Assembly: GCA_964580675.1 (NCBI GenBank)
Contig: CAZOLI010000016.1
Location: 1 to 64,000, forward strand
Source of the DNA: CAZOLI01 sp964580675
GTDB lineage: Bacteria > Planctomycetota > MHYJ01 > CAYXQY01
Reading direction: 5' to 3'
Length of the DNA stretch: 64,000 nucleotides
Each line of letters opens with the position of its first letter. Position 1 is the first letter of the stretch. Made by a program: the position numbers and the translations under genes. Shown here one piece after another: positions 17,246-26,314 of this stretch. The notes beneath the pieces were generated by a model, which did no database searches, was not told the origin of the DNA, and saw nothing but the letters and a program-made list of their open reading frames with translations.

Positions 17246-19156
17246 TCATGATTTGTCGTCTTCCATGGCGTGTAATTCATCCGTTACCTTTTCCAAACTG
17301 CGATCAATGAGGGTCCTGACGTACTCCAGGCTGTCACGGAGGTTTCCGATGTAGGCTTTGTTTCGCTCCACCTGTGCTTTCTGTTTCTCCCGTCCCTCGA
17401 GTCCCTTCGCTTCAATTCGGCGGTCTTCTTTGTCTTTCATGACTTCCGCGGCCTGCTGGGTGGATTGCAAAATTTTGTAGAGGCGCCGGAACCGCTTTAA
17501 TTTTTCCCGGGCCTGAAGCACCTGCTGCACTTCGTCGGACGGATCATCACCCCGTTCGAATTGCTCTTCGAGGTTCGACAGAGTTTCGAGTGTCTCCTCG
17601 TAATACTTGAAGAGTTTCCGGGCGCGGTTCTTCAGGGCATTTATTTCCTCCCACCCCTCCACGAGTCGCTTTTCTGCTGTTTCCGCCGTCAGAAAAACCT
17701 CTTGGTCGTCGGTTCGGTCTTTGGCCTCGGTGGAAAAGTTGTCCAGAACGGTCTGTAGTTCCATCGCTTTGGCGCCCTCGATTCTTGCTCCTCCCTCCGT
17801 GGCATCAATACAGGTCCGGTCCGAGCGCCGGCAACTGAGGCTCATCTCCTTTAAGTAATGAAACATGTTGGTGTCCGTGTATATTTTTTCTCCATCGGGG
17901 TTTTCTACGGTTCGAAGGGAAGGTTTCAGGCGCTGAATAAATTCCATCTCCTTCATTTCAAAGGTCTGGAACCGATTTATTTCGCCCAACCACTGGTCGT
18001 AAATGGCCGTACCGGGGACGTGACTGATGTTCTGGGGATAGGCGAGATCCTGTCCGAGCAGGACAATGGGGTCGCAGCCGAGGTACTCCAGGAAATGGAA
18101 CCCGAGGTGGGCCACCGTACTTCCGGACATCATAGAACCAAGATCAGGATGGGCCCGGCCCAGGATCTGGTCCATAAAACCCATCTTAAAAAAACTTTTT
18201 GGCCCCTCATATTTCTCAATGGCCTCCCAGGCGGCCCTGGGGTCGGCGATCAACCGAATGTCGTCCACGTTTTCCAGCCCCTCGAAGTACCGTCCCGACA
18301 TGCGATGATAATCAACAATGCCTGTGAATTCGGGAGTAACGCCGGCGTTTAACAACCGAAGCAGTACCGTACCCACCGCAAACACAAATCCTTTTTCGGA
18401 AGCTTCTTCCACCAGGTGGACGTTCTTTTCCAGCGAAGGTCCGGCGCTGACCAGGAAACCGGGTATGCCGCGGTACCGGTTTTTGAAGGGTTTAATGCCC
18501 GGGTTCTTCAGGTAGTCCGCCGTGTTCAGGAACTGGTTCTCCGCCGTGCGGCGCGTAAGCACAATGCTGGTGTGCATGAGACTCCGGCCCGCTTCAATAA
18601 ATTCCATGAACTCCTCACGCACCGATTCATAGAAGTCATTATGAACTTGATGGCTGGGGGGATGCTGCACGATATGTATTTTGTTGCTCAAAATTCGACG
18701 GGTATGTGGACGGAGGAGATCGTAAAGATTATTTGGGGAGATTCCTATGAATAGGGAAACTTTTTGAGATTCGATGAGGGGCCGAAGATCCCTCGAGGCC
18801 AGCGCCTTCCGGAAAATGGCTTCCTCCTTTTCGACGACCACGATTCGGTCCATCGGCCCGGCCTGTTCAAGAATTTCCTCCAGGTGGTATCCGAGTCCGA
18901 AACCAAGGACAAACCAGGTCTGGACGTCCTTTACTTCAACATCATCTATGAGTCTCTCGGCTTCCTTTTTCGGGTGAAAGGCACTGTGAAGTTTTTGTTT
19001 TTCTCCGTTCGTTCGATAAAGAAGCGTAGGTGATCCTTCCGGAGTGGACGTGATTTCGAGGTGATCCGTTTTTTCGGTGGAGACAATGCGGTCGGCCAGT
19101 TTCGGGAGCCGTTTCCGAAGTGAATTTATGTTTTCTTCGAAGATCGTTTCATTCAC
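17246..19156 (-). CDS. DUF115 (MptE-like / Maf-type) family protein
   Basis: 636 residues. The core at about 215-400 carries the DUF115 signatures: PGFLVSAGPSLEKNV, GVTPEFTGIVDYH, then GSTVAHLGFHFLEYLGCDPIV and LLGQDLAYPQN. The family includes archaeal 6-hydroxymethylpterin pyrophosphokinase MptE and bacterial Maf proteins that glycosylate flagellin with nonulosonic acids. The N-terminal 200 residues, with FVLGFGLGYHLEEIL, form the usual Maf-like N-domain. The last 180 residues are charged, with strong coiled-coil character. No flagellar genes are in this window, so the acceptor is unknown. It probably works with the downstream nucleotidyltransferase/SPASM protein. Confidence 0.8.
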   Translation of the reverse strand: MNETIFEENINSLRKRLPKLADRIVSTEKTDHLEITSTPEGSPTLLYRTNGEKQKLHSAFHPKKEAERLIDDVEVKDVQTWFVLGFGLGYHLEEILEQAGPMDRIVVVEKEEAIFRKALASRDLRPLIESQKVSLFIGISPNNLYDLLRPHTRRILSNKIHIVQHPPSHQVHNDFYESVREEFMEFIEAGRSLMHTSIVLTRRTAENQFLNTADYLKNPGIKPFKNRYRGIPGFLVSAGPSLEKNVHLVEEASEKGFVFAVGTVLLRLLNAGVTPEFTGIVDYHRMSGRYFEGLENVDDIRLIADPRAAWEAIEKYEGPKSFFKMGFMDQILGRAHPDLGSMMSGSTVAHLGFHFLEYLGCDPIVLLGQDLAYPQNISHVPGTAIYDQWLGEINRFQTFEMKEMEFIQRLKPSLRTVENPDGEKIYTDTNMFHYLKEMSLSCRRSDRTCIDATEGGARIEGAKAMELQTVLDNFSTEAKDRTDDQEVFLTAETAEKRLVEGWEEINALKNRARKLFKYYEETLETLSNLEEQFERGDDPSDEVQQVLQAREKLKRFRRLYKILQSTQQAAEVMKDKEDRRIEAKGLEGREKQKAQVERNKAYIGNLRDSLEYVRTLIDRSLEKVTDELHAMEDDKS

Positions 19157-19365
19157 GGGACCTTGCGAGAATCTGCTACCGGATTGGCGTCTGTGTCTCG
19201 GAACAACGTTATATGCAACGTCGGTCTATGCTCCTGTTCATCCGAAACCCGTCAATCGAATCGGGAATTCCTTCCATTATACGGGATGGGATCAGTTATG
19301 ACCAGCAGGTCCGTAACCACGAGACCACCGACGGCGGGCAGGGGCGTGCGGAGGGAAACGGAATC

Positions 19366-19394
19366 TTGATTGAGCCAGATCCTTTCTGTACAAT
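19366..19394 (+). promoter_or_regulatory. Promoter for the FHA-TPR operon
   Basis: TTGATT (19366-19371) and TACAAT (19389-19394) are separated by 17 bp. Transcription would start near 19401, leaving about 29 nt before the ATG at 19430. Confidence 0.5.
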
Positions 19395-19429
19395 TATCAT
19401 GGTTATTTAATCGATTTCTTGTCGCAGGT

Positions 19430-20719
19430 ATGCCGCAGGAACCGATAGTACGGGTTATCGGTGAGGAGGAAGACCGCACTGTGCCGGTGGAGGGGGACAT
19501 TCTCACCATTGGTCGAGCACGGGACAACGACCTCGTCCTTGAGGAAAGCAGTTGTTCCCGGAGCCATTGCCGGATAGAACAGGGACGGAACGGTTATAAA
19601 CTGGTTGATCTTGAAAGCCGGAACGGGACCAAAGTAAATGGACATTTTACGAATAAGCATCTCCTGAAGGATTCGGATCGTATTGAGATCGGGAACACTC
19701 TTTTAATTTTTGAGATGCCGGAGGGGGGGGCGTCGGTGGATCTGGCACCCGATGAGACCCCTGTGGAAGGGGGGGGTTCCAAATCGGGATCCGCGGGCAA
19801 AAAAGGATCTTCCTCAAAACGCACTTCCAAAAGCAAAAAATCAAGTTCCCGGGGACGATCTTCAAGTCGCAGCAGCATGTCGGCGTCGACCCTTGTTCTT
19901 CTCACCATTGTGGGATCAATGGTAGTGCTTGCCATGATATTACTGGCAAACCGACAGGACCCGGGTGTGGTTGCCTCCCGGAAAAGTTTTCAACGGGGGG
20001 AACAGGCGCTTCAGGAAAAACGTTACGAGGATGCCATTAGCAATTTTGAACGTGTCTCCCGTGAAAAAACGCCCGATTTGTACAGTAAAGCGCAACAGAA
20101 ACTGAAGAAGGCCCGAAATATGAAGAGGCGTCAGGCCCGTCGGCGAATTCTTTCGAAGGCCCGGAGGGAATTTCGTGATCTGAAGCAGAGGCTGGAGGAG
20201 GAGAAGAAAACCCCCGATGAGATCAAAAAGAAACTTGAGGATTTTCGGCAGGAGGTTCGGTCCCGGTTCACGCCGCGACAGCGAAAGCATTCGGAAGTAG
20301 AGTCCTTCCTGGACCGGGTTCGGTCGGCGGAGGATGAGGTTTTTTCCAAAAACCCGGAAGTCCTGGAACAAAAGTGGAACCAGGTGAAGAAGAACGTGAA
20401 TCAGTATATTGAGCAGGATAAATTTGGGCTCGCGGCCAGGAAAATCGGAAATTTTATTGAGAGATACGGGGATACCGACACCGGAGGAAAAGCAAAAAAT
20501 TGGCGAAATCACATGACAAAACGTGTGGAGGCGTACGTGGAACGAACCATACGGCAATCGGTGGAACTGCAGAAAAACGGAAAAATCAAAATTGCTCGAA
20601 ACAAACTGCAACGTGCGCTGAAGAACCTTGAATCAGGTGAGGACGGATTTCTTTCCGACTATCGAAAGCGCCTTCGAGGACGGTTGGAGAATCTGGAAAA
20701 ATCCCTTGACTCAGATTGA
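19430..20719 (+). CDS. FHA domain membrane protein with charged helical C-terminus
   Basis: 429 residues from ATG 19430. The frame extends 20 codons further upstream, but the promoter at 19366-19394 and the domain boundary favour this start. Residues about 5-95 are a forkhead-associated domain with the phosphothreonine-binding residues in place (GRARDNDLVL, CSRSHC, SRNGTKVNG). A Ser/Lys/Gly-rich linker follows (100-145), then one transmembrane helix (about 147-169), so the FHA domain is cytoplasmic and the rest is likely extracytoplasmic. The remaining 250 residues are Lys/Arg/Glu-rich helix with a TPR-like start (GEQALQEKRYEDAISNFERV). It abuts the TPR gene downstream. Role is likely scaffold or phospho-signalling at the membrane; the partner is unknown. 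Confidence 0.8.
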   Translation: MPQEPIVRVIGEEEDRTVPVEGDILTIGRARDNDLVLEESSCSRSHCRIEQGRNGYKLVDLESRNGTKVNGHFTNKHLLKDSDRIEIGNTLLIFEMPEGGASVDLAPDETPVEGGGSKSGSAGKKGSSSKRTSKSKKSSSRGRSSSRSSMSASTLVLLTIVGSMVVLAMILLANRQDPGVVASRKSFQRGEQALQEKRYEDAISNFERVSREKTPDLYSKAQQKLKKARNMKRRQARRRILSKARREFRDLKQRLEEEKKTPDEIKKKLEDFRQEVRSRFTPRQRKHSEVESFLDRVRSAEDEVFSKNPEVLEQKWNQVKKNVNQYIEQDKFGLAARKIGNFIERYGDTDTGGKAKNWRNHMTKRVEAYVERTIRQSVELQKNGKIKIARNKLQRALKNLESGEDGFLSDYRKRLRGRLENLEKSLDSD

Positions 20720-20823
20720 GGTCCGTCATAAAATCGACTGATAGACGGTGGTTAACAGAAGATTTTTTGTGCAATCCCTACTGCTCCGTCTTTTCGTTTT
20801 ACTGGTTTCTCCGGGACAACGCC

Positions 20824-22200
20824 GTGACCGATTCGGAATCAAAACTGTTTGAGAAGGCGAAACAGGCGTTTGAAAAAAACAACTATGATTACGCCATTGA
20901 CCTGTTCGGGGAGGTGGTGAAGGGGCAGCCGGATAACACGGAAGCACGGCAGATGCTCCGGCAGACGGAGGTCCGTAAAGCCAGCAGCGAAGGATACCCA
21001 AATGCATTCATGGCGAAAGTCCGGGGATTGATTCCCTGGTTGAAAACCAAACTATCGTCGGATCCCGAGAGCATCATTGCGGCCTGTGAAGATTATTTAA
21101 AGGTGGATCCGTATAATATTCCGGTTCGCATTGAACTGGCAAAAGCACTTCATGAACTCGGCCACCTGAAATCCGCCATTGGAGAGCTGAAGCCGCTTGC
21201 GGAGGACTTCGAGAACAAACCCGAAGTTCACAAACAACTTGGTAAGTTCTACAGTGCCGCGGGCCAGTCGAAAAAGGCAACCGATCACCTGAAGAAAGTT
21301 CGGGAGCTGGACCCGACGGACCGGGAAGTCGAATCGATGATTAAGAACGCCATGGCCGAAAGTACGGTGCAGGAAGGGGGATGGGAGGAAGCCGAAAGCA
21401 CGCAGGACCTGATCCGGGATGAACAGAAGGCCGAACAGCTTGAACGACAGAAAAAAATTCTGACCGAGCCGGATGAAATTAACGAGGCCATTTCCGACCT
21501 CCGGGGAGAGGTGGAGGAACTGGAGGATGACTCCGAACTATTCGAGAAGTGGAAGCGAATCGGGGAGCTGTACGAGAAACTGGACGATTACGAGGACGCG
21601 GCGGAAGCTTATCAGAATGCGTTTGACCTTCGGCCAAAGAACAGCCAGCTGAAGATGAAGATCGGAGACATGAAACTGAAAAAATGGGAAAACAAAATTC
21701 ATGACCTCGAGGAGAAGCTGGAACAGAACCCGAACAACGAGGAACTGCAGAAAAAACTGGAGAAGGTCAGGAAGAAACAGCTCAAACAACAGCTTGAGGA
21801 GTTCGGTCAACGGGTAAAGGATCACCCGACCGACATGAAGTTGCGCTTTAAATATGGGCAGTTTCTAAACCGGGCCGGAAAATACGATGAGGCCATTAAA
21901 CAGTTTCAGCAGGCGGCCAAGGATCCGAATGTCCGGGTGAAGGCCCTGAACCACCTCGGACAGGGATTCATGAAAAAAGGTCTGGCGGACATGGCAATAG
22001 ATCAGTTCGAAAAAGGGCTGGAGAACTGTCGTAGCCGGGAGAGGGAGCGGGAACTCAAATATAACCTTGCCCGAGCTCACATAGAGGAGGAAAACTGGGA
22101 GGAAGCGGAAACTCGTCTCCGATCCATACTTGAGGAAGATTACGGTTATCGTGATGCGGTGGAATTGCTGGAGGACGTGAAGGAAAAGAACACCGGGTAA
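20824..22200 (+). CDS. Tetratricopeptide repeat protein
   Basis: About 458 residues from GTG 20824. The frame is open back to a TTG at 20716 overlapping the FHA gene stop, but residues encoded there do not look like protein. At least six TPR units are visible: KLFEKAKQAFEKNNYDYAID, VRIELAKALHELGHLKSAI, VHKQLGKFYSAAGQSKKA, KWKRIGELYEKLDDYEDAA, LRFKYGQFLNRAGKYDEAI and ALNHLGQGFMKKGLADMAI. Between them lie Glu/Lys-rich coiled-coil segments near 190-245 and 310-345. No signal peptide or membrane helix is seen, so it is probably a cytoplasmic scaffold working with the FHA protein in the same operon. A strong terminator follows. Confidence 0.75.
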   Translation: MTDSESKLFEKAKQAFEKNNYDYAIDLFGEVVKGQPDNTEARQMLRQTEVRKASSEGYPNAFMAKVRGLIPWLKTKLSSDPESIIAACEDYLKVDPYNIPVRIELAKALHELGHLKSAIGELKPLAEDFENKPEVHKQLGKFYSAAGQSKKATDHLKKVRELDPTDREVESMIKNAMAESTVQEGGWEEAESTQDLIRDEQKAEQLERQKKILTEPDEINEAISDLRGEVEELEDDSELFEKWKRIGELYEKLDDYEDAAEAYQNAFDLRPKNSQLKMKIGDMKLKKWENKIHDLEEKLEQNPNNEELQKKLEKVRKKQLKQQLEEFGQRVKDHPTDMKLRFKYGQFLNRAGKYDEAIKQFQQAAKDPNVRVKALNHLGQGFMKKGLADMAIDQFEKGLENCRSRERERELKYNLARAHIEEENWEEAETRLRSILEEDYGYRDAVELLEDVKEKNTG

Positions 22201-22240
22201 GAGAAACTGTCATACGTAAGTTAACATTCGATTTTGGTTT

Positions 22241-22288
22241 CGTCCCTGGGAGGCAGAAGATGCTTCCGGGACGGACTGTTTTGTTTAT
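22241..22288 (+). terminator. Rho-independent terminator after the FHA-TPR operon
   Basis: A long hairpin pairs CGTCCC...GGAGGCA (22241-22255) with TGCTTCCGGGACG (22261-22273), with a loop GAAGA and a small bulge. It is followed by TGTTTTGTTTATTT. This ends the operon 40 bp after the TPR stop and just before rpsT. Confidence 0.7.
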
Positions 22289-22307
22289 TTGATTTCAGAA
22301 AATTGTT

Positions 22308-22586
22308 ATGCCCAATTCGACATCCACAGAAAAACGAGTCCGTCAGAGTGAGAAAAGGAGACGGAAAAACAAGTCCGTAAAAAGCAAGATCAAAACGCAG
22401 AAGCAGAAGGTGCAGGATCGGATTGATGAAGATAATTTTTCGGCCGCGGAAGAGGAATTGAACGAGCTATTCTCCATCTGTGATCGGGCGGCCGGAAAAG
22501 GAATTATCCACAAAAACAAGGCCGATCGGATCAAATCAAGAATGTCCTCACGCCTTCAGGACGCCCGGGAGTCAGATTCTTCCTGA
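22308..22586 (+). CDS. rpsT: Ribosomal protein bS20
   Basis: 92 residues, the usual length. It is Lys/Arg-rich with the family pattern: TEKRVRQSEKRRRKNKSVKS near the N-terminus and GKGIIHKNKADRIKSRMS near the C-terminus. It starts with ATG 22308 in an AT-rich context with no Shine-Dalgarno. It is a monocistronic gene between two terminator-like hairpins. Confidence 0.93.
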   Translation: MPNSTSTEKRVRQSEKRRRKNKSVKSKIKTQKQKVQDRIDEDNFSAAEEELNELFSICDRAAGKGIIHKNKADRIKSRMSSRLQDARESDSS

Positions 22587-22628
22587 TTGCATGAAGGCGG
22601 GGAGGTAAAGAGGGGCTGATTGTGGAAG

Positions 22629-22660
22629 GGGGAAATGAGGTTTCCCCATCTGGGCTTTTT
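22629..22660. terminator. Hairpin between convergent rpsT and secretin genes
   Basis: GGGGAAA (22629-22635) and TTTCCCC (22641-22647) form a 7-bp stem with a 5-nt loop. A TTTTTCTT tract lies 8 nt further on the plus strand. The gap between stem and T-run makes it an imperfect terminator; it may serve both convergent genes. Confidence 0.4.
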
Positions 22661-22682
22661 CTTCCGGACCGGACGGCACCCG

Positions 22683-23927
22683 TCAATCTTCTTCTGTTCC
22701 CGAGGGAGGGGCTTCGATGTCCGGTTCGATGATTTTGGGAATGCCCCCGGTGGCTTTCGGTCCGGTTTTGATGTCCGGTTTGAGGATAAAGAGAAGCTCG
22801 GTTTCCGTCGTGTCTTCCTCGTGCCGTTTGAACAGGTAGCCAAGGCCGGGGATGTCCATCAATAGCGGGATCCCGCGGACCGATTCATTTTTTTCCGTTC
22901 GTTTCAGCCCCCCCAGGACGATCTGCTGTCCGGATCGAACAGTGACTTCCGCATGGGCCTCCCGGCTGGAAATAATCGGTGTGGGGACACCCTGAATGTC
23001 GATGTTTCGAAGAACGCCTTCCACCTTCGGCTTTACGGACAGGTGAATATGATCTTCCCCGACGATGTGAGGAGTTACCTTCAGTTCGATGTCAACGTCC
23101 TTCAGGTCCGTGCTGACGCGCTCGTTTCCGCTCGGCAAAATGGTCACACTTGGAATTGGTACTTTGGTACCGGAGGTGATGACCGCTTCTTCACCTGAGT
23201 TGACCGAAACAAACGGCCGGCTCAACACCTCTGAGTTTCCCCGACGAAGAAGGGCCCGGACGTCGACGGACAGGCTTTGTGTGATGTTGCTGCCGTCCGG
23301 ACCATCGGTAAAACCAAAGGTGGAGCCCTGAAAGGGGGAGGCTCCTGTGGTCAGGAAGTCACTTGGGTTGAACGTCTGCGTGACGCTTTTGGTCTTCGTG
23401 TCGGGACCGGTGTTGTCGGTTTCCGTCCAGGAGGCTTCCACCCCGAGCTGCATGCCGTCCTCAATTAATCGTTCCACGATAAGGGCTCGTATAGTGACCT
23501 GCGGAATGGGTTTGTCCAGGATATTAATAATTTTCTCCAGCCGTCCGATGTTATCCTTTTTGTCGGTGACCAGGAGCAGGTGAAGACCGGAAACGTGGTC
23601 GTAGTTCAGCTGGTTCGCGACTTTTTGGGAAAGGGATTCCGTTGCCACGATTCGGCCATCGTCGCTTAACCACGGTTTCAGGATTCGCTTCAGCAGACTT
23701 CCCCTTCCGTGGCCGACCCGGTATATAATGGTGACTTCATTTTTCTTTTCGTCGACCAGACGGCCCTGCTCGTACACGAGTGTTTTCTGCTTGGCGGCCC
23801 CATTGCCATTTCCTCCCTGATTATTGCCGTCCTGTGCGTGGAGCACGGCGGGAAGGAGGAACAGAAAAAGGGTCACCAGGATGAGATCGTGAGGTCTGTT
23901 TGAGGATCCGTCCCCTGTGTAAAACAT
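22683..23927 (-). CDS. Secretin-family outer-membrane protein (short, GspD/PilQ type)
   Basis: 414 residues from ATG 23927. The frame continues 26 codons upstream, but this start places the signal peptide (LILVTLFLFLLPAVLHAQ) at the N-terminus. A single N-domain lies near residues 75-165 (LLVTDKKDNIGRLEKIINILDKPIPQVTI). It is followed by the secretin core: QLGVEASW, EVLSRPFVSVNSGEEAVITS, SSREAHAEVTVRSGQQIVLG, and the C-terminal IPLLMDIPGLGYLFKRHEE. Secretins form the outer-membrane gate of type II secretion and type IV pili. No other secretion gene is nearby, and the protein is shorter than classic GspD (about 650). A Gly/Asn-rich linker follows the signal peptide. Function is therefore open. 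Confidence 0.85.
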   Translation of the reverse strand: MFYTGDGSSNRPHDLILVTLFLFLLPAVLHAQDGNNQGGNGNGAAKQKTLVYEQGRLVDEKKNEVTIIYRVGHGRGSLLKRILKPWLSDDGRIVATESLSQKVANQLNYDHVSGLHLLLVTDKKDNIGRLEKIINILDKPIPQVTIRALIVERLIEDGMQLGVEASWTETDNTGPDTKTKSVTQTFNPSDFLTTGASPFQGSTFGFTDGPDGSNITQSLSVDVRALLRRGNSEVLSRPFVSVNSGEEAVITSGTKVPIPSVTILPSGNERVSTDLKDVDIELKVTPHIVGEDHIHLSVKPKVEGVLRNIDIQGVPTPIISSREAHAEVTVRSGQQIVLGGLKRTEKNESVRGIPLLMDIPGLGYLFKRHEEDTTETELLFILKPDIKTGPKATGGIPKIIEPDIEAPPSGTEED

Positions 23928-24125
23928 AAAAACGTTCTTCTTCCGTTGTTCCGGATAACGTCTCAAAAAACACCCGCAAATGGATTCCCGGCGTGATGCC
24001 GGCATACGAATACGGCCGTAAATCCTTTATCGACGGTTGGGAAGTGAAAAATTTACCGCCTGAGCAACAACGGAGGGGAAGAGGGAGGAATAAACGAGAA
24101 GGTGGGAAGGAAATCCGGACGTAAG

Positions 24126-24566
24126 TTATTCCTGTCCGCTTTCCCCGTCATCATCATCCGGAAGAGCCTCTATCACTTTATCCGTGACATTTGGCGGAGG
24201 GGGGGCATCGCCTTCGGGTTCAATACTGCCGACTTCCCCCGCCGAGTCATAACCATTGTTATTGCAGACCGTGCGAACGGCCTCGTAGAATTTCTGGTTG
24301 GCTTCTTCCAGCAATTTCCAGTATTCCGGATCGTCTTTGTCCAGACCACGTTTCTGAATTTCCTGCCACTCCGGAATTTCCTCAAATACCTCCGCGGATT
24401 TCAGCACGGCAGGATTGTTCGGGGACTCCTCTTTTCCATGGTAAATTTTGTCCTTGTCCGTGACCCTGTAACCGTCCGCAAGGACACTTGTCTGTGAGGT
24501 GATCAGTCCGGACACAAGCACAAACACAGGCAGTAGAAGGGCCGGGAATGATTTCATGATGTTCAT
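24126..24566 (-). CDS. Secreted protein of unknown function
   Basis: 146 residues from ATG 24566; a second ATG two codons later is equally possible. A signal peptide runs through ALLLPVFVLVSGLITSQTSV with cleavage after SVLA. The mature protein is acidic: an N-terminal part DGYRVTDKDKIYHGKEE, a helical middle (EVFEEIPEWQEIQKRGLDKD), two cysteine-poor turns and a Pro/Asp-rich tail (DAPPPPN, DDDDGESGQE). I do not recognise the family. It follows the direction of the secretin gene (minus strand, 199 bp upstream of it), so the two may be co-transcribed. Confidence 0.6.
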   Translation of the reverse strand: MNIMKSFPALLLPVFVLVSGLITSQTSVLADGYRVTDKDKIYHGKEESPNNPAVLKSAEVFEEIPEWQEIQKRGLDKDDPEYWKLLEEANQKFYEAVRTVCNNNGYDSAGEVGSIEPEGDAPPPPNVTDKVIEALPDDDDGESGQE

Positions 24567-24787
24567 GGTATGTTGGCCTACCTGTGCTCGAATTGAGGGA
24601 AACATATAAGTGTTCATAGAAACGCTGATCTTTTATTTATTATACTTAGGGGAGGAATCAAAGGCAACCCGCGGTTTAACGGGGGCAGGTACGTCATATC
24701 AGGAACTTCAAACCTGCCGGATTCCTCCTGTACAGGCCGATGTAATTAACCATCGACAATTCCGTTCCCGAATTTTTTGTTGGTTGG

Positions 24788-26314
24788 ATGATGAACGACG
24801 TCGTCGGAACTGGTTCCGCAGCACATGACGAAACCTGGATTGCGTATTATCTGGTACCGATTTCGGCCCTCCTCTGTATTGTTACGCTCCCGCCGATCAA
24901 TGCCAAACTTCTTGCCTGGTTTGCGTTTGTGCCCCTCTTTTACTGCGTGTTTCGAAGTTGTTCCTGGATCCGGGCCGGCCTGAAGGGAATGTGCTGGGGT
25001 TTTCTTTACTACGGGGTGCTGGCACTGTTTCTCTGGCAATGGAAGCCATGGGTGTATTTCTTTTTTGTTCTGAGTCTTTCGGTGGGATTTGGTTTGCTTT
25101 CCGCTCTACTGTTCTGGTTTGATCGGCAGTTCGAACGGTATTTGTTTCGTTTGATTTCTCCACCTGCGATCTGGGTTTTGTTTCTATTTGTTTCCGGGTT
25201 CACGCCTGCCGGATCACACTGGTTGCTGATCGGGGATTTCCAGCCGGTTCCGCTTCGGGGTTTTCTCCCCCTCGGTGGAAGTTCGCTCGTGATGGGCATG
25301 ATTATTCTGGTCAACAGTGTGGTCACGGGATGGTTCCGGTTTGGCAAACGCCCCCTCGGGGGCGGGGTCGTCTACCGAACGGGTGGGATTGTTCTGTTCC
25401 TTCTGGCTGCGGGCCCGGTATATCACCTGTACCTGGCCCGATACATACGACCCGAACCGGTTCGCAGACGGGTTGTGTTGCTTCTGCAGCCGGAACTGGA
25501 GCACAACTATGACTGGCGCCGAAACAATACGGAAGAGATACTGAATCAAATGAGGTCTCTGCTCGTCCGGACAAGAGAGGATACGTACCTTGCCGTCTGG
25601 CCCGAATATGATTTGCCGGGAACGATGAAAAAAAGGAAGGGACGTTTTCCGTACTACCGGATTCGAGAACTTTCATTACTTCACGACGTTCCCGTTGTAA
25701 TGGGGCTGTGGGAGGGGGAGAACGAGTTAAAGAATGTGGCACGCATGGCTCTTCCCGACGGAACGTGGTCAGCGTCGTACGTCACGCCGAACCCGCCCCC
25801 GTTTCGACGGCAGAAGCCCGGAGAGGCCGTTATTACCATGACCCTGGAAGACAGTTCATTCGGTGTGCTCCTTTGTTACGACGACACCCGGCCGGAAGTC
25901 CCGCGAAAAATGGTCAATGCAGGGGCCGAGTTTTTGGCTGCCCTGGCTAATGACATGCAATTCATTGGAACGCAGCAGCCCCTTCTTCACCTCGAGCGAA
26001 CCCGTGTGGTGGCGGCCACGTTTCACCGAACGGTACTCCGTTCGATCCCCTCGGGGTATTCGTCGGTCATCGGCCCGGACGGATCCATCACGGACGTGAA
26101 TTACGAGGGAGAATCGTACCGAATCTGGCCGCGCAAAAAAATGGGCGTCAACGTGGAAGTTCCGCTGTATGAATTTCGGACGATTTACGCCCGGTGGGGA
26201 GATTGGCCGGCCGCCCTTGCGCTTGTGCTTCTGATTTTGATGGGGTTTATGGAGAGCGGTTTTTTTCGAGTAAAGGAAATGATCTGGGCCGAAGGATCGG
26301 AAACGAATTCATGA
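24788..26314 (+). CDS. lnt: Apolipoprotein N-acyltransferase-like protein
   Basis: 508 residues. Six or so membrane helices occupy residues 15-215 and one closes the C-terminus (ALALVLLILMGF). A nitrilase-fold domain lies between. The predicted catalytic Glu is in AVWPEYDLPG and the catalytic Cys in LLCYDDTRPE. The matching region LAALANDMQF corresponds to the usual (L)xxLxNDxxF. The catalytic Lys position, normally in Y(N/D)KxHLVPFGE, reads SYVTPNPPPF and has no lysine. Lnt adds the third acyl chain to lipoproteins at the inner membrane, and Lgt is encoded at 10785. Because of the missing lysine, activity as Lnt is uncertain. Confidence 0.75.
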   Translation: MMNDVVGTGSAAHDETWIAYYLVPISALLCIVTLPPINAKLLAWFAFVPLFYCVFRSCSWIRAGLKGMCWGFLYYGVLALFLWQWKPWVYFFFVLSLSVGFGLLSALLFWFDRQFERYLFRLISPPAIWVLFLFVSGFTPAGSHWLLIGDFQPVPLRGFLPLGGSSLVMGMIILVNSVVTGWFRFGKRPLGGGVVYRTGGIVLFLLAAGPVYHLYLARYIRPEPVRRRVVLLLQPELEHNYDWRRNNTEEILNQMRSLLVRTREDTYLAVWPEYDLPGTMKKRKGRFPYYRIRELSLLHDVPVVMGLWEGENELKNVARMALPDGTWSASYVTPNPPPFRRQKPGEAVITMTLEDSSFGVLLCYDDTRPEVPRKMVNAGAEFLAALANDMQFIGTQQPLLHLERTRVVAATFHRTVLRSIPSGYSSVIGPDGSITDVNYEGESYRIWPRKKMGVNVEVPLYEFRTIYARWGDWPAALALVLLILMGFMESGFFRVKEMIWAEGSETNS

